From Varroa destructor (taxonomy: Eukaryota > Arthropoda > Arachnida > Mesostigmata > Varroidae), in the NCBI RefSeq assembly GCF_002443255.2, contig NW_019211457.1, forward strand, positions 25,226,921-25,290,920: a stretch of DNA of 64,000 bases, read 5' to 3'. Below the pieces are notes generated by a model. The model was given only the letters and a program-made list of their open reading frames with translations. It made no database searches and was not told the origin of the DNA. The first letter of the stretch is position 1; the number at the start of each line of letters is the position of its first letter. The position numbers and the translations under genes were made by a program. This document shows, piece after piece, positions 50,645 through 60,465 of this stretch.

Positions 50645-50806
50645 TTGTCAGCCACCCTCAGCGATTTTAACCTGGCCAGCCACAGATTTGACAGCTCGGC
50701 AAATACGCTCTGACTTATGGTTATGGCTGTTCGGGGAACTACATCATCTTCAGTGCTTCTTGCAATTGTTTTTAGCCTCTCTATGAGGCACATTTGATGT
50801 CTTTTT
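50645..50806 (-). CDS. Candidate exon, 162 nt, helical alpha-rich product
   Basis: The minus-strand acceptor is CGAGTTTCCCTTGGTTTCTCCTGTGCAG, among the best in the window. The exon is open in one frame: K-R-H-Q-M-C-L-I-E-R-L-K, then an acidic turn S-T-E-D-D-V-V-P-R, then helix-like Q-S-V-F-A-E-L-S-N-L-W-L-A-R-L-K. It ends at a weak donor (GACAA|GTAACT) in phase 2. If that donor is not used, translation stops four bases later at TAA (50643-50641). The same frame is open upstream to an ATG at about 50834 (counting M-I-A-A-S-F), so an intron-less start is also possible. The family is not recognised. Confidence 0.35.
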
Positions 50807-51175
50807 CTGCACAGGAGAAACCAAGGGAAACTCGCGGCGATCATGCGTGTCGTTTATATATTTATATATACCCACTTGATTTATATGAACAAAAAGAAGT
50901 TTGAGCCTTGGTAATTTTTGCTTTGCCTGAAAGATTTTCCTATCGGGTATATATATAGGTCTAGTAATGTACAGTAATTGATCGACTTTATATATAGAGT
51001 ATATAAACGCCGTACTTAGATCTGATATAGTAGACTAGCATCATTAAGCGAGTAACACATATGAATTTCATTATATTTCTCCTATAATTTCGTTGCCTGG
51101 CTGATGGCATTAGTCGAAAACATATGTGGCAATACTGTTTCACGTTACAACACTGTTTCAGGATCACTCAGTATT

Positions 51176-51194
51176 ATAGAATAGAATAGAATAG
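51176..51194. repeat. (ATAGA)n pentamer run
   Basis: Three perfect ATAGA units plus a fourth with a final G. Confidence 0.85.
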
Positions 51195-53425
51195 GTGCTG
51201 CCCTAATGCAACGGACGCTATGGGGACATTACCCCAACCCGTATCCCGAACGAGCTTTTTTGTCCCTTCATCGGGAAGGGCTGTCAGTTCCAAAGGAACA
51301 TTCCACTTGCAGATCATAAAGCTGTGTTGCGGTATATCCGTGCCCCGATAGGAGTTTCATTTCCAATCGTCTGTTCTCCAGGCCGGCTACTTTGTCCGCT
51401 CAAATCTTGTTTCCTTTCCCATTCTTGAAAGAACCATGTAGATGAAGTAGGACGTACGTAAGCTCAGATAGGAGAGAACCGTGGGTGTGAGAAAAGTATT
51501 CCTACCTGATGTGATGCGTGCTTAGTCAACGGTGTGAACTGCTGAGACGTATCCAGCAGCATTGAGAAAGCAGAGCTTAAGTCTAGTAAATAAGTCTCAA
51601 TGCTCCGGAGGCTTGACTCTCACAGTCGATATGGTAAACATACAGGCGATTGTAATGGTGATAATAATAAGAGCAGCAGAATTGTTGTGAGGTGACATGA
51701 CGACTAGAGTGATAATTATCTCGAGGGTTGTCCGTCGATTCATACTGTGGGAAGAATGATGGAAAATGCAGATTACCATAAAACGATCTAGTTTGTTTAC
51801 GTTGCTGTTGATCAGGACAAAAACTGCTGTGATAATTCCTCCGCATAACAAGCTTGTAACAATGCTATTACAATTACTGTGCGCAGCTGGCTTCAGTGGG
51901 GTGCATAGGTGAAAATTTTTCGAAATTCAGCTTTCTCAGCATCGATCTGTTGGTTGAAAGAGATGTTTCTCTTTCTCTTCCCGTATTCCCTTTCGTCGAA
52001 TTCCTTTCATACAAACAAGTGTACAGCGAAAAACAAAGTGTACAACCACGTGGAACAGTGCCGTACTTCGAAATAAACACACGCACAGACACATCAGCAA
52101 ACGAAAGGAAGCAGCACTGTCTAGCAGCCTTGTCAGAAGGGAGATCATCCGGAGTATTTCACGCAAATTACCTAATGACGTCTTTTCGCCGATGCCGTTT
52201 CCAACAGCAGTGGCAAGCGACAGGGCTTAAGCAACTTCTGGCCCTAGTTTTCCTGCGCATTTCATACACAGCAGGCACACACTAGTCAACTTAGTCAATT
52301 TCCCTGCTTAAAGTTAGTTGGCTTGTCAGCTGCCCTAACGCAGGGCTTCGAGCGCCCTTACTCCTCGAGATCTCCCCTCGAGACAGTTTCATTTCGCCTT
52401 CGACGTAAGACACGCTGAAGTGCCTTGCGTACAGAATAGAATCGACAACGCCCTCACCTTATAGAATAGCAGAAGCACCAACGCCCTCGGACGATTATTG
52501 GTGCTAACATCGCACGTGACGAAGGCTTCGTCTTCGCCAGTAGAAGCAGCAGCAACAGCTGCTACTGTCGTTGGGAGCTCCATGAAATACGCCAGCAGTG
52601 GCAAGAGTCGTGATTATGTCATGTTACTGATTGTCGGAAAGACAGATTTCATCCAGAATAAAGAATAATAGAATTTTAGGAACACTGAGAGCGACAATAT
52701 TGGCGGTGGTAGCAATCGTTATGAAGCAATATAAGGGAAAGAATATTAACTGCTCCATTGACGTTAGATTGGAGACGCTGTTTGGGGAATAGTACGTACA
52801 ACATACGGTACCACAGCGAACTACTTCCATTGTCCCCCTGACACCATTTACCGCTTCGCTCCATTTCGTCTTCGACCTCAACAAATGTCCCAAGCCGTCC
52901 CCAAGGCCTCTTATGTTTCATACGGTTGTCGGAGTGCATTTCCCCGTAATACGTTCCGGTGCGCGCGCGCACATTTCAATTCAACTGAACTCGGAACTCT
53001 TTTCTATATCAATAAACGGAGGATTGAAAAAGAACAGAGTGGATTTGGATTCATTTGATATATATACACCAATTGCATGCACAAGAACGGTAGAAAGTTG
53101 TATTGGTTCTTGAAAGGTTCTACAAGGAAAGAGCGTTGGATTTGCATGAAACAAGAACGAGTCAGAAAAGGTAACAAAATAGTAGGATGGCATAGATACG
53201 TATGCGAATGGACTTTTCTATAAGCTGAAATGGAACTTGTATGAAATGAATACGGAGTGGCAAACTTAGATGTTACAAGCAATCTCTACATAAAATTTCC
53301 GTACGTGGTTGTTATCTTCTTTCATCTGTCAGCCGGGTCCATCTGCAAAAATCGCATTTGGCCTTCTGTTGACTTGTTCTAGTGACCTATCATTTGATTC
53401 CTACGCTCTATCAGATTTTAGATTT

Positions 53426-53427
<2 letters not shown>

Positions 53428-53457
<30 letters not shown>
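53428..53457. repeat. (TA)n microsatellite
   Basis: Fifteen TA units. Confidence 0.95.
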
Positions 53458-53460
<3 letters not shown>

Positions 53461-54039
53461 TAGATACATTTCGCAAGAATCGTACGCTTGGACAAAGTAT
53501 GTAACGCTCATCTCAAATTGCTTTTAATCCGTGACTATCGCGTGCGCACGATGCCTGTTAACGCAGCTGCACTGTATTTGCATCTTTGAGCACAATTTCT
53601 TAATAATTGTATTGTATACAACTGATAGTACAGTCGCTTGCTAGTTATCTAGTCACGATCGCAAAATAGCAGATAAAATTGCAGAATCTACCCGTGTTGT
53701 CTCCGCCGGCTCATCTAATACCTTTTCACCACTACGATACAGCCAGAAGGAGCGATTACAACGTTAGCATTATTAAATAAAAGACAAAACTATCTAGGTA
53801 TCTAAAGACACGCGCAAAAAACGTTTTGGCGTTACGAGCCCGACGCGCACGCTTGCTTGTTGTGCTTGGCAGTAATTCTATTCGAGATAAAGATAACTGT
53901 TCGACGGTAGTCCCGACGGCGCCCGTTGATTCATTTTCATTTTAATACGCATCGCTAATTATAGCAGAACCTATTTCAGATAGGGGTTGTCAGCTACTTA
54001 GGACATTGTTCATTTGAGGAAAAACTTGGGCAGGGGTCT

Positions 54040-54047
54040 TGACGTCA
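54040..54047. promoter_or_regulatory. Perfect CRE octamer TGACGTCA
   Basis: CREB/ATF-type palindrome followed by GGCG. No anchored gene start nearby. Confidence 0.3.
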
Positions 54048-54455
54048 GGCGAACGGCGGTACTGCGCTCAAACAGTAAAATCCAGTGTGAAATAAGGATA
54101 GCAACTACGTGCGCGCTTTTTTATGGTAACGTTGAAGTGACTCATCGTTTCGATCGTATCGACTGTGTTCGTGTGCTAAGGTGTCGGTATAGCCGCCATA
54201 TTACTGACCAAACGGTAAAAGGCGATGCTTGTTTATGGTGCCTCGTTTCTTGTTGCTTTGAATAGAACATAGATAATAGTACAAGTCAATATAACTGTCA
54301 ACAGGTTTTATAAATGCTTACATTGTACGGAGAGTTTTTGAAATACCGATAGGAAAGGACGAGTTTGACAAATGAAGTGTTGGCAGATCGAGTACATGAT
54401 TACAAACGAATAACAAGCCTATTTTATAGCTTGCATATTTATCCATGTGTCAACG

Positions 54456-54460
<5 letters not shown>

Positions 54461-54488
<28 letters not shown>
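54461..54488. repeat. (TA)n microsatellite
   Basis: Fourteen TA units, flanked left by CAACGCGTGA. Confidence 0.95.
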
Positions 54489-54490
<2 letters not shown>

Positions 54491-55014
54491 ACATACATTC
54501 TCGAACAGAAAGTCTTTATATCAAAGGCGGGAATTTATCTATTTATATTGAAGACGAACTCTTTTTTTCTTCTGTAGATGTACTCCTTGTTATATCAAAT
54601 ATATGTTGTATCGGGCGTGTATTTGCAATACAAGTGATAGACGCTAAGCGATTGAAGTCGCACAGTCTTAGTAATAACAATAGCACCTTCTACAAACATA
54701 CAGAATGAGTATTGCCACTTGCATTTATATGGCCATGTATATTTTAGGTATGATATGTCGTTATGTAGGACAGAAAAACGCATCTGTGTGATAGTTCCTT
54801 CATTTGACCGGCGGCTAGTGAACAAAAATATTTCACACTCGGCCTGAAGAGGACAAACACTCTCTCAAATGGCACGACCCCTAGAGTTGCTGGAGGGACT
54901 ATTAGTGCTGTTTAATTAGGAAAAAAAAAAGGAAAAGCTTAGGACAAACGCAAACGCCAGCAAGATGAAATATTCAAACGTGTAAATAGCACTTCAGTAG
55001 AGGGACAATCCCAA

Positions 55015-55029
55015 GGGGGGGGGGGGGGG
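55015..55029. repeat. G15 homopolymer
   Basis: Fifteen consecutive G, followed by CCGCAG. Such runs can form G-quadruplexes and are prone to sequencing error. Confidence 0.9.
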
Positions 55030-55820
55030 CCGCAGACAGCATTAGCGACAACAGCGGTAGGTTTAGGGGCCTCGAGGTATAGAAGTCGGTGTTGTTCGCG
55101 GCCGGTCAGAATAATTTCATACTAGAGCTAGCACGTTTAGTCAACATACGTTGTGCGTATACAACTGTATATGCTTCCAATATGACCGTATGCTTTAAAA
55201 AAGACGATGTCTACAAAGTACAATGCTTATGACGTAAAGCATAAGGTATTGCCGAATCCTGTAAAATATCATGATGTCTACCTCTCTTCAATGCCCTCTT
55301 GTCAATACATGTGTGGAGTAGATGGTTGAATTTAATATGACGCCAGTAAGATTTGAACGGTAACATTGTCTTAGCGTAATTGTCTGGTATATACAGACAA
55401 TACTTAGATGCATCATTATCAAAGGCCATAAGCTAGTTTACCAGGCCTGCGTTGAGTGGCGACGAAAAAAATGCATTGTATTTGACTTTTTTGCATTCAG
55501 CCCATGGCAATGACGGCAGGTCTGCCATCACAGTATCTACCAAGTAAGCGCAAACAAGAAACATTGGTTTTTATGGTATAATTTAATGTTTGAAACAAAC
55601 ACATGAGTGTTCGTTTGATGGTAGACGCCATTTCGAACTATTTATTGCAGGTGTACACGCCTTCATTTCTATTATGGTCCAATATGCCAATTAATTATCA
55701 GATAGTGTGAAATGATCCTTAAAATATGGTAGACGGATTCTATGAAAGTAATTTGAGGTCAGTGGCCATAACTGCTCACCTCGTTTTGCTAAACGACTAG
55801 TTTTCCGCGCGTTCATCCAG

Positions 55821-55995
55821 AGCGGGACCACCCTACTCTGGCCTGGTACGACTGAATCCTGAGTTCAGCGTTCTAGGACCTGGTTATGATTGTAGTGTTA
55901 CGGGCAAATACGGCTCTCATGTTGGTCTGAATTCTAGCGAAGTGCCCTATTTCAATAAGCAGTACTCTCTGGCTATTGACCTAGCCTTCCTCTAG
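55821..55995 (+). CDS. Candidate terminal exon, 57 codons
   Basis: Acceptor: TGCTAAAC branch-like motif, then GACTAGTTTTCCGCGCGTTCATCCAG ending at 55820. After one base completing a codon the frame reads A-G-P-P-Y-S-G-L-V-R-L-N-P-E-F, then G-Y-D-C-S-V-T-G-K-Y-G-S-H-V, and ends L-A-I-D-L-A-F-L before TAG (55993-55995). Glycine, tyrosine and serine are well represented and there is no low-complexity bias. It has no internal ATG, so it could only be an exon. The next + strand candidate starts 83 bases after its stop. The family is not recognised. Confidence 0.35.
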
Positions 55996-56077
55996 TAGAA
56001 ACTTATTCAATGTGCTCGTCCTCACCGCATCGTCTGATGTCTACACAAAACACTGAACGTCATATAAGAGACTTCAG

Positions 56078-56255
56078 GAGCTAGAAAGTGACGTGTCCCT
56101 CGATAGAAATCGAAGCTTGTCGCTTCTGGACTTACCAAATCAGTTCTTGTTTCAGACATTCACAGCTGAATCTATAGACGTCTACAATGCCAGACGTTTG
56201 ACTGGCCTGCCATATAAAATAGGGCAGAGTCCTTTTGTTTACATTATGCTCGAAG
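56078..56255 (+). CDS. Candidate exon joining in phase to 57684-57993
   Basis: Begins after GACTTCAG (modest pyrimidine tract) and ends at CGAAG followed by GTATGA. Phase 0 at the start, one base left at the end; 59 codons open. The translation starts E-L-E-S-D-V-S-L-D-R-N-R-S, continues L-L-D-L-P-N-Q-F-L-F-Q-T-F, and ends with an aromatic/apolar stretch S-P-F-V-Y-I-M-L-E. The spare G plus AC at the start of the exon at 57684 makes an Asp codon, giving L-E-D-I-L-R-H across the junction. That intron would be 1,428 bases with GT-AG ends. The family is not recognised. It could also join in phase to 59214 or 60284. Confidence 0.4.
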
Positions 56256-57683
56256 GTATGACCAATAAAAAGACATCATTTATATTCCTCTTTTTTTAGG
56301 GAGAACTAGATTGAACTGCACAAGAGCAAACCTCTGATTCGTTGTTACACATAACTGCACTAGTAGCAAATAAATACAGACACCACCCCCTCCCCCCTAC
56401 CTATTAGTTTTTTCTCTTCCAGCCACCTACGTTTGGCATAAACAGTATGGGTACGCTTTTGCCATGACAAACAAAAGATACGGCCTGCTAGTAGCCTTTA
56501 TGTTATAAAGGGCTCTTCACAGTTATAAACAGAAAAAGAAGGTTCTAAGTAAGGTATTCTAAGCATAGGCCAAAACGTTTGTTACGAAGGAAAGGTTACC
56601 AGTCAAACCTAAGCTGTATCGTACTAGAAAAAGATGGTAGATATGTTAGTTGACGACAACCTAAATCTATTCACTACCTGCGTACATTTGTACGACCAAT
56701 CATCATTGTTATCAAATGTTCCTGTTAACCATACAATATTATCATCGCTACTGTTTGTCTGGGCATTGTCCGATATCTTCGTAGGTGCACACCTGCTTAC
56801 TAATACACGAATGAGCTCTTCTTCCACGGTTCAGGGGCAAATAGATACAGGACAAGTTAGCGAGCACAGCCCCACTTCATAGCCTAGAGACCCCACGTAA
56901 AAAACCACATACAGCGCACATTGCCTCGCCTCAATGTACGCTTCTGAATCGTGTGAATCTCTACTTCTTTCATCTACAATCCCCATTCAGGACGTAATGT
57001 CTGTGTTCCGTGGCGGCCAATTATTTCCATACACATTCACTGACATATAGAGCGGTGCTGACACACAAATATGTACATTCGTCTAACTCATGCTCTATAA
57101 CCAGCGATAAAACGAATGCTTTATTTAGTAAAGGATTTCGCACCTTAGGATTACCTACCGTCAGGTTCAAACTTTTCACTGACAAATATTTGAAGAGTTC
57201 AAGAAGTTAGCACGCTAAGATGGTAGCTGGAATAGCGCTGAAAAATACTGATTTATTTGTAAGCCCTTTTAAGTGCGTCGTTTTCTGACTTTTCCGTTTG
57301 AGAGTCTTCCTCCTACGTTTAACGTACAATGTCAGACACGCTTTGTGTGTCGTATCATATTATTGTATTGTAATATTAGTCTTGCTTTTATTAGGTAGGT
57401 GACAGCCTCTCTAGGAAACAAGCAGTTTGTTTCGTATCGTAAGTTGCTTAAAAGTTCTGGCTGGACCAGCGTTCACCGGCCATTTCTGGACAGACGTTAA
57501 CAGTAGAGTATGTCTCGACGATGTGGTACGTACGGGGCCAGCGCATCTCACAGTATATTCCGTTAACAGCTCAAGGGCATTATTCACTGTGTACTGACGA
57601 CTCTATACTAATGATGTTGTTGTTCGCTTTCATCTTCCTGTATCTGCTTGCATCGTACCGCCTCCCAACCCCTTCGCCTGCAG

Positions 57684-57993
57684 ACATCCTGCGCCACAGT
57701 AAGTCCGACCCGATGCTTACCTCACCAACGAGTCGCGAAGTCATGCGCTCTCAGCAAATGGCCATCGCACGACGCCTCGTGTCGTTGCAGGCTTGCGGCC
57801 AGCAGCGCTACTTGCAACTTCGTGGTCGGCATTCAGTCGAAGAGGACTTCCCAGGCCAAGGCGGGCAGAACAATCGCCATGAACAGGACCATGAGGATGA
57901 CAAACGCGATGAGGACGAAGAAGCCGTTGAAGACGATGTTAGCATCGCTCCGACAATTGAGCAGATTAAGGACGACTACAACTCCTGTTTTTC
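57684..57993 (+). CDS. Best exon candidate: basic then acidic segment, 310 nt
   Basis: A good acceptor (CTCCCAACCCCTTCGCCTGCAG) at the left and a perfect donor (TTTTTC followed by GTAAGT) at the right bound an open frame of 103 codons. The N-terminal half is Ser/Arg/Gln-rich (I-L-R-H-S-K-S-D-P-M; S-R-E-V-M-R-S-Q-Q-M-A-I-A-R-R-L). Then comes a Gly/Gln/Asn linker and an acidic stretch (H-E-D-D-K-R-D-E-D-E-E), ending E-Q-I-K-D-D-Y-N-S-C-F. This looks like a disordered cytoplasmic or nuclear region of a larger protein. It enters with two bases (phase match to 56255) and leaves with two. The minus strand across the acidic half is also open and strongly hydrophobic, with C or G at most third positions, so an antisense reading cannot be dismissed. 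The family is not recognised. Confidence 0.55.
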
Positions 57994-59213
57994 GTAAGTT
58001 CTTACAGGTGACAAATACGAATTGATAGACGATTTGGCACTTTGCCATTTTATATAGAACGTCATATAGAGAAGATTTTGGTAGAATTAGAAAACGCGGT
58101 ATAAACGGTCCATTGGGTCTGATAGATACAACGATGAATAAAAGCAAATAGGGTCAGCTAACTACCATAGAGCGAACGACTGTCGGAGGAAGAGAGAAGT
58201 TATCGGAACAGAGGAACGAGACCGCTTTCTCTCTCTAACGCTCACTGTTGTACATGAAACAATGCCCATTCGTTATACAACAAGCGATTATAATGCCATC
58301 GAAAACGTGGGATAGCCCCTTCTGTCATTATCGTTACCACCATAGAACGTCAAGGCACTCCCACACAGTGACGCTCCATCTCACACATCCATCCAGATGG
58401 ACGCGGTACATGACCAGCAACCGGCAGCCATCATTTACTTTGTACGACTAAGCACTTAGCCCATTTAATATGAGGGTCAGTAAGAGGCAACAACTCAGAA
58501 CTAAATATATAGTTCTGAAATGGACCCGTTGCCGTGACGTCGATACCGTAGACGTGTGTAGACATCGTGCCATCTCTAAATGTATATACATCTAAATGGC
58601 ATCTTTTTTTGCGATACGACCTTTTCTGCCATCTGAAGTTATGGAGAATGAGGTAAAGACAATAATAGGTTTATTTGGGGATCAAGAATCTCTTAATTCT
58701 TTCCACTTTAATGAACTAGATAGAGTGGTATTATTTTACAAATAGGATTATGTTGTGTACTATTGCAGTTTGTAGTTGTGTCACAGTTGGTAAGTTTGTA
58801 TGAGTTACTATTTGGTGCCTAGACGACAGACACTGAACGACTGGGAGCCATATGCAACGCGGAAGAGAGAAAGAAGTTCGTGACCGATGGTTATTGACAA
58901 ATCATCAAACAGTTACCGCTAGCCGCATTGTTGCACCCCTGTTGAGATGCACGCTTTCGGGGATATTGGTGGCTTGCCCTGACCGTCAGATCATTTCCTG
59001 ACATCTCGCACCTTTTTCCTGAAGGTCCCCGAAGGAACATACCTTTCCAATTACGCGCTTTCTGCAGGAGAGAAGGCTTCGCCTGATACCCGAATTGACT
59101 TCTTGGCGCCTCATGACAATCTATTAGTATTAAACTATATCTAGGCCATAAATTGCCTATAGCAGTAATGCAGAAAGGTGGGTTTTCGATTATGTTTTCC
59201 TCTATTTTACCAG
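57994..59213 (+). other. Probable intron of the + strand gene candidate
   Basis: Starts with GTAAGT. No exon completing phase 2 was found. A 21-nt interval between TATTGCAG and GTAAGT at about 58770-58790 hits a stop in the required phase. Confidence 0.35.
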
Positions 59214-59437
59214 GCTATAGACTCATACAGAAAAAGCGACTTGGTATTAACTTAAAACCGATTAAGTTACTTAGAAACTACTTATGTGAAGATGCTGCAC
59301 CGAATATGATCTACAAGGCAATTAACGCGCAAGACTGGCGGGAAGACTGTGCAGAGTTAGCTTTTGCAAATAAGTTATATCTTCATCAGTACCATACTAG
59401 CTTCTTGCTAAAAGGTTCCATGAACCTGTTTAGATAG
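59214..59437 (+). CDS. Candidate terminal exon, 73 codons
   Basis: Acceptor GATTATGTTTTCCTCTATTTTACCAG ends at 59213. Two bases complete a codon, then the frame reads Y-R-L-I-Q-K-K-R-L-G-I-N-L-K-P-I-K-L-L, an acidic-aromatic centre (A-Q-D-W-R-E-D-C-A-E-L), and ends G-S-M-N-L-F-R with TAG at 59435-59437. Composition is balanced and no low-complexity region is present. It fits an upstream exon ending with one spare base (for example 56255) but not 57993, which leaves two. The family is not recognised. Confidence 0.33.
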
Positions 59438-60283
59438 CAAATTATAGATATAAAGCATGTGCATCGTAACATATGAATCCCCTAGAGCTCTCTATTTTCC
59501 CCGTACGATTTTATTTTACGATTTTAGGAAGTGTGAGACTAAAATGGATTTAAGCAATCTGAAGCATCTCTCTCTCCCTTTTGAGTCAATGTCGGCTTAG
59601 CGCAGTATGGTATGCGACGCATATAAGCGTATTAGAGAAATGTCTTTCCTAGCAAATAATGGTAGGACCCTAACTCTAGCCGGGACACTGCAAGAACCCC
59701 TACGACCTCTTATGACCCGGCCATTGCATTATAGTCAAGCTGCGGTATAGTTGATCTTTAGTCCCTTCAGTCTATGATAATCTGTTATTAATAGTTATGT
59801 CGCTCATGATAAAATGAAGCTGACTTCATTCAGATAAATTGCTATTTTCTGTACTAAATCACGGATGCCCGAACACGGCGTAATTTTCTTTAAGACACTG
59901 GAGGTGCTTTTCCTGGTTATCGTAACTATCTTTAATGAAAGCTGCCCCTAGCTTTACTCAGGATTTCGTTTAAAATCTACCATCTGATCGAGTCGCATGT
60001 TCGCCACACGGGCCTTCGTCTAGAATCGAATGTCTCGTCATTACCGGTTAAAAAGATCAGTTAGAAAAACGTAATTAAGGACCACAATCACAGTAGTGAT
60101 AGCGATAATCCTAATTAGATCATTGAATACATGTGGATAATTATGTTGATATACAGTACGACTAAAACGGTAACGGCGGCGTAAACAATAGGATAAGGCC
60201 ATCGGTTATGGGTAGGCAGCTTATAGGTGAATAGTTAAAGTGACAACACTGGCCACCAGAAGCATTCGCACGCTTGTTCACAG

Positions 60284-60465
60284 CAGATGCGGAACTTAAT
60301 ATCCAGAGCTATATGGCTTCTCTTCAAGAACTACAGGGTAACAAAAAAGGTTCTAGCTACGAAATGCGCGATCCTGAAAGGTATAAGAAACGTTTCTTGA
60401 CAGATCTCAAATTTACCATAATGTCGCTGAGTTACCAATCTAGTTATCTACTATTAGCAAAGTGA
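60284..60465 (+). CDS. Candidate terminal exon, 60 codons
   Basis: Follows CATTCGCACGCTTGTTCACAG. The frame reads D-A-E-L-N-I-Q-S-Y-M-A-S-L-Q-E-L-Q, then a basic turn G-N-K-K-G-S-S-Y-E-M-R-D-P-E-R-Y-K-K-R, and ends L-S-Y-Q-S-S-Y-L-L-L-A-K with TGA at 60463-60465. The alternation of helix-like and charged segments is protein-like. It starts in the same phase as 59214-59437, so the two could be alternative last exons of one gene. The same frame is open for 14 codons upstream of the acceptor. The family is not recognised. Confidence 0.35.

Larger units (their letters stand above)
50807..55820. other. Intron or intergenic DNA
   Basis: Holds an (ATAGA)n run at 51176-51194, (TA)n tracts at 53428-53457 and 54461-54488, a CRE octamer at 54040-54047 and a run of fifteen G at 55015-55029. 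A + strand frame at 51857-52285 (about 142 codons open) has an ordinary composition but its length is about what chance predicts once per window. A 43-nt interval at 55501-55543 sits between a good acceptor (TTTTTTGCATTCAG) and GTAAGC, too short to judge. Confidence 0.55.

Noticed and set aside
51857..52285. About 142-codon + strand frame with ordinary amino-acid composition
   Set aside because: No signal peptide, domain or convincing acceptor; a rough estimate gives about one such random frame per window.
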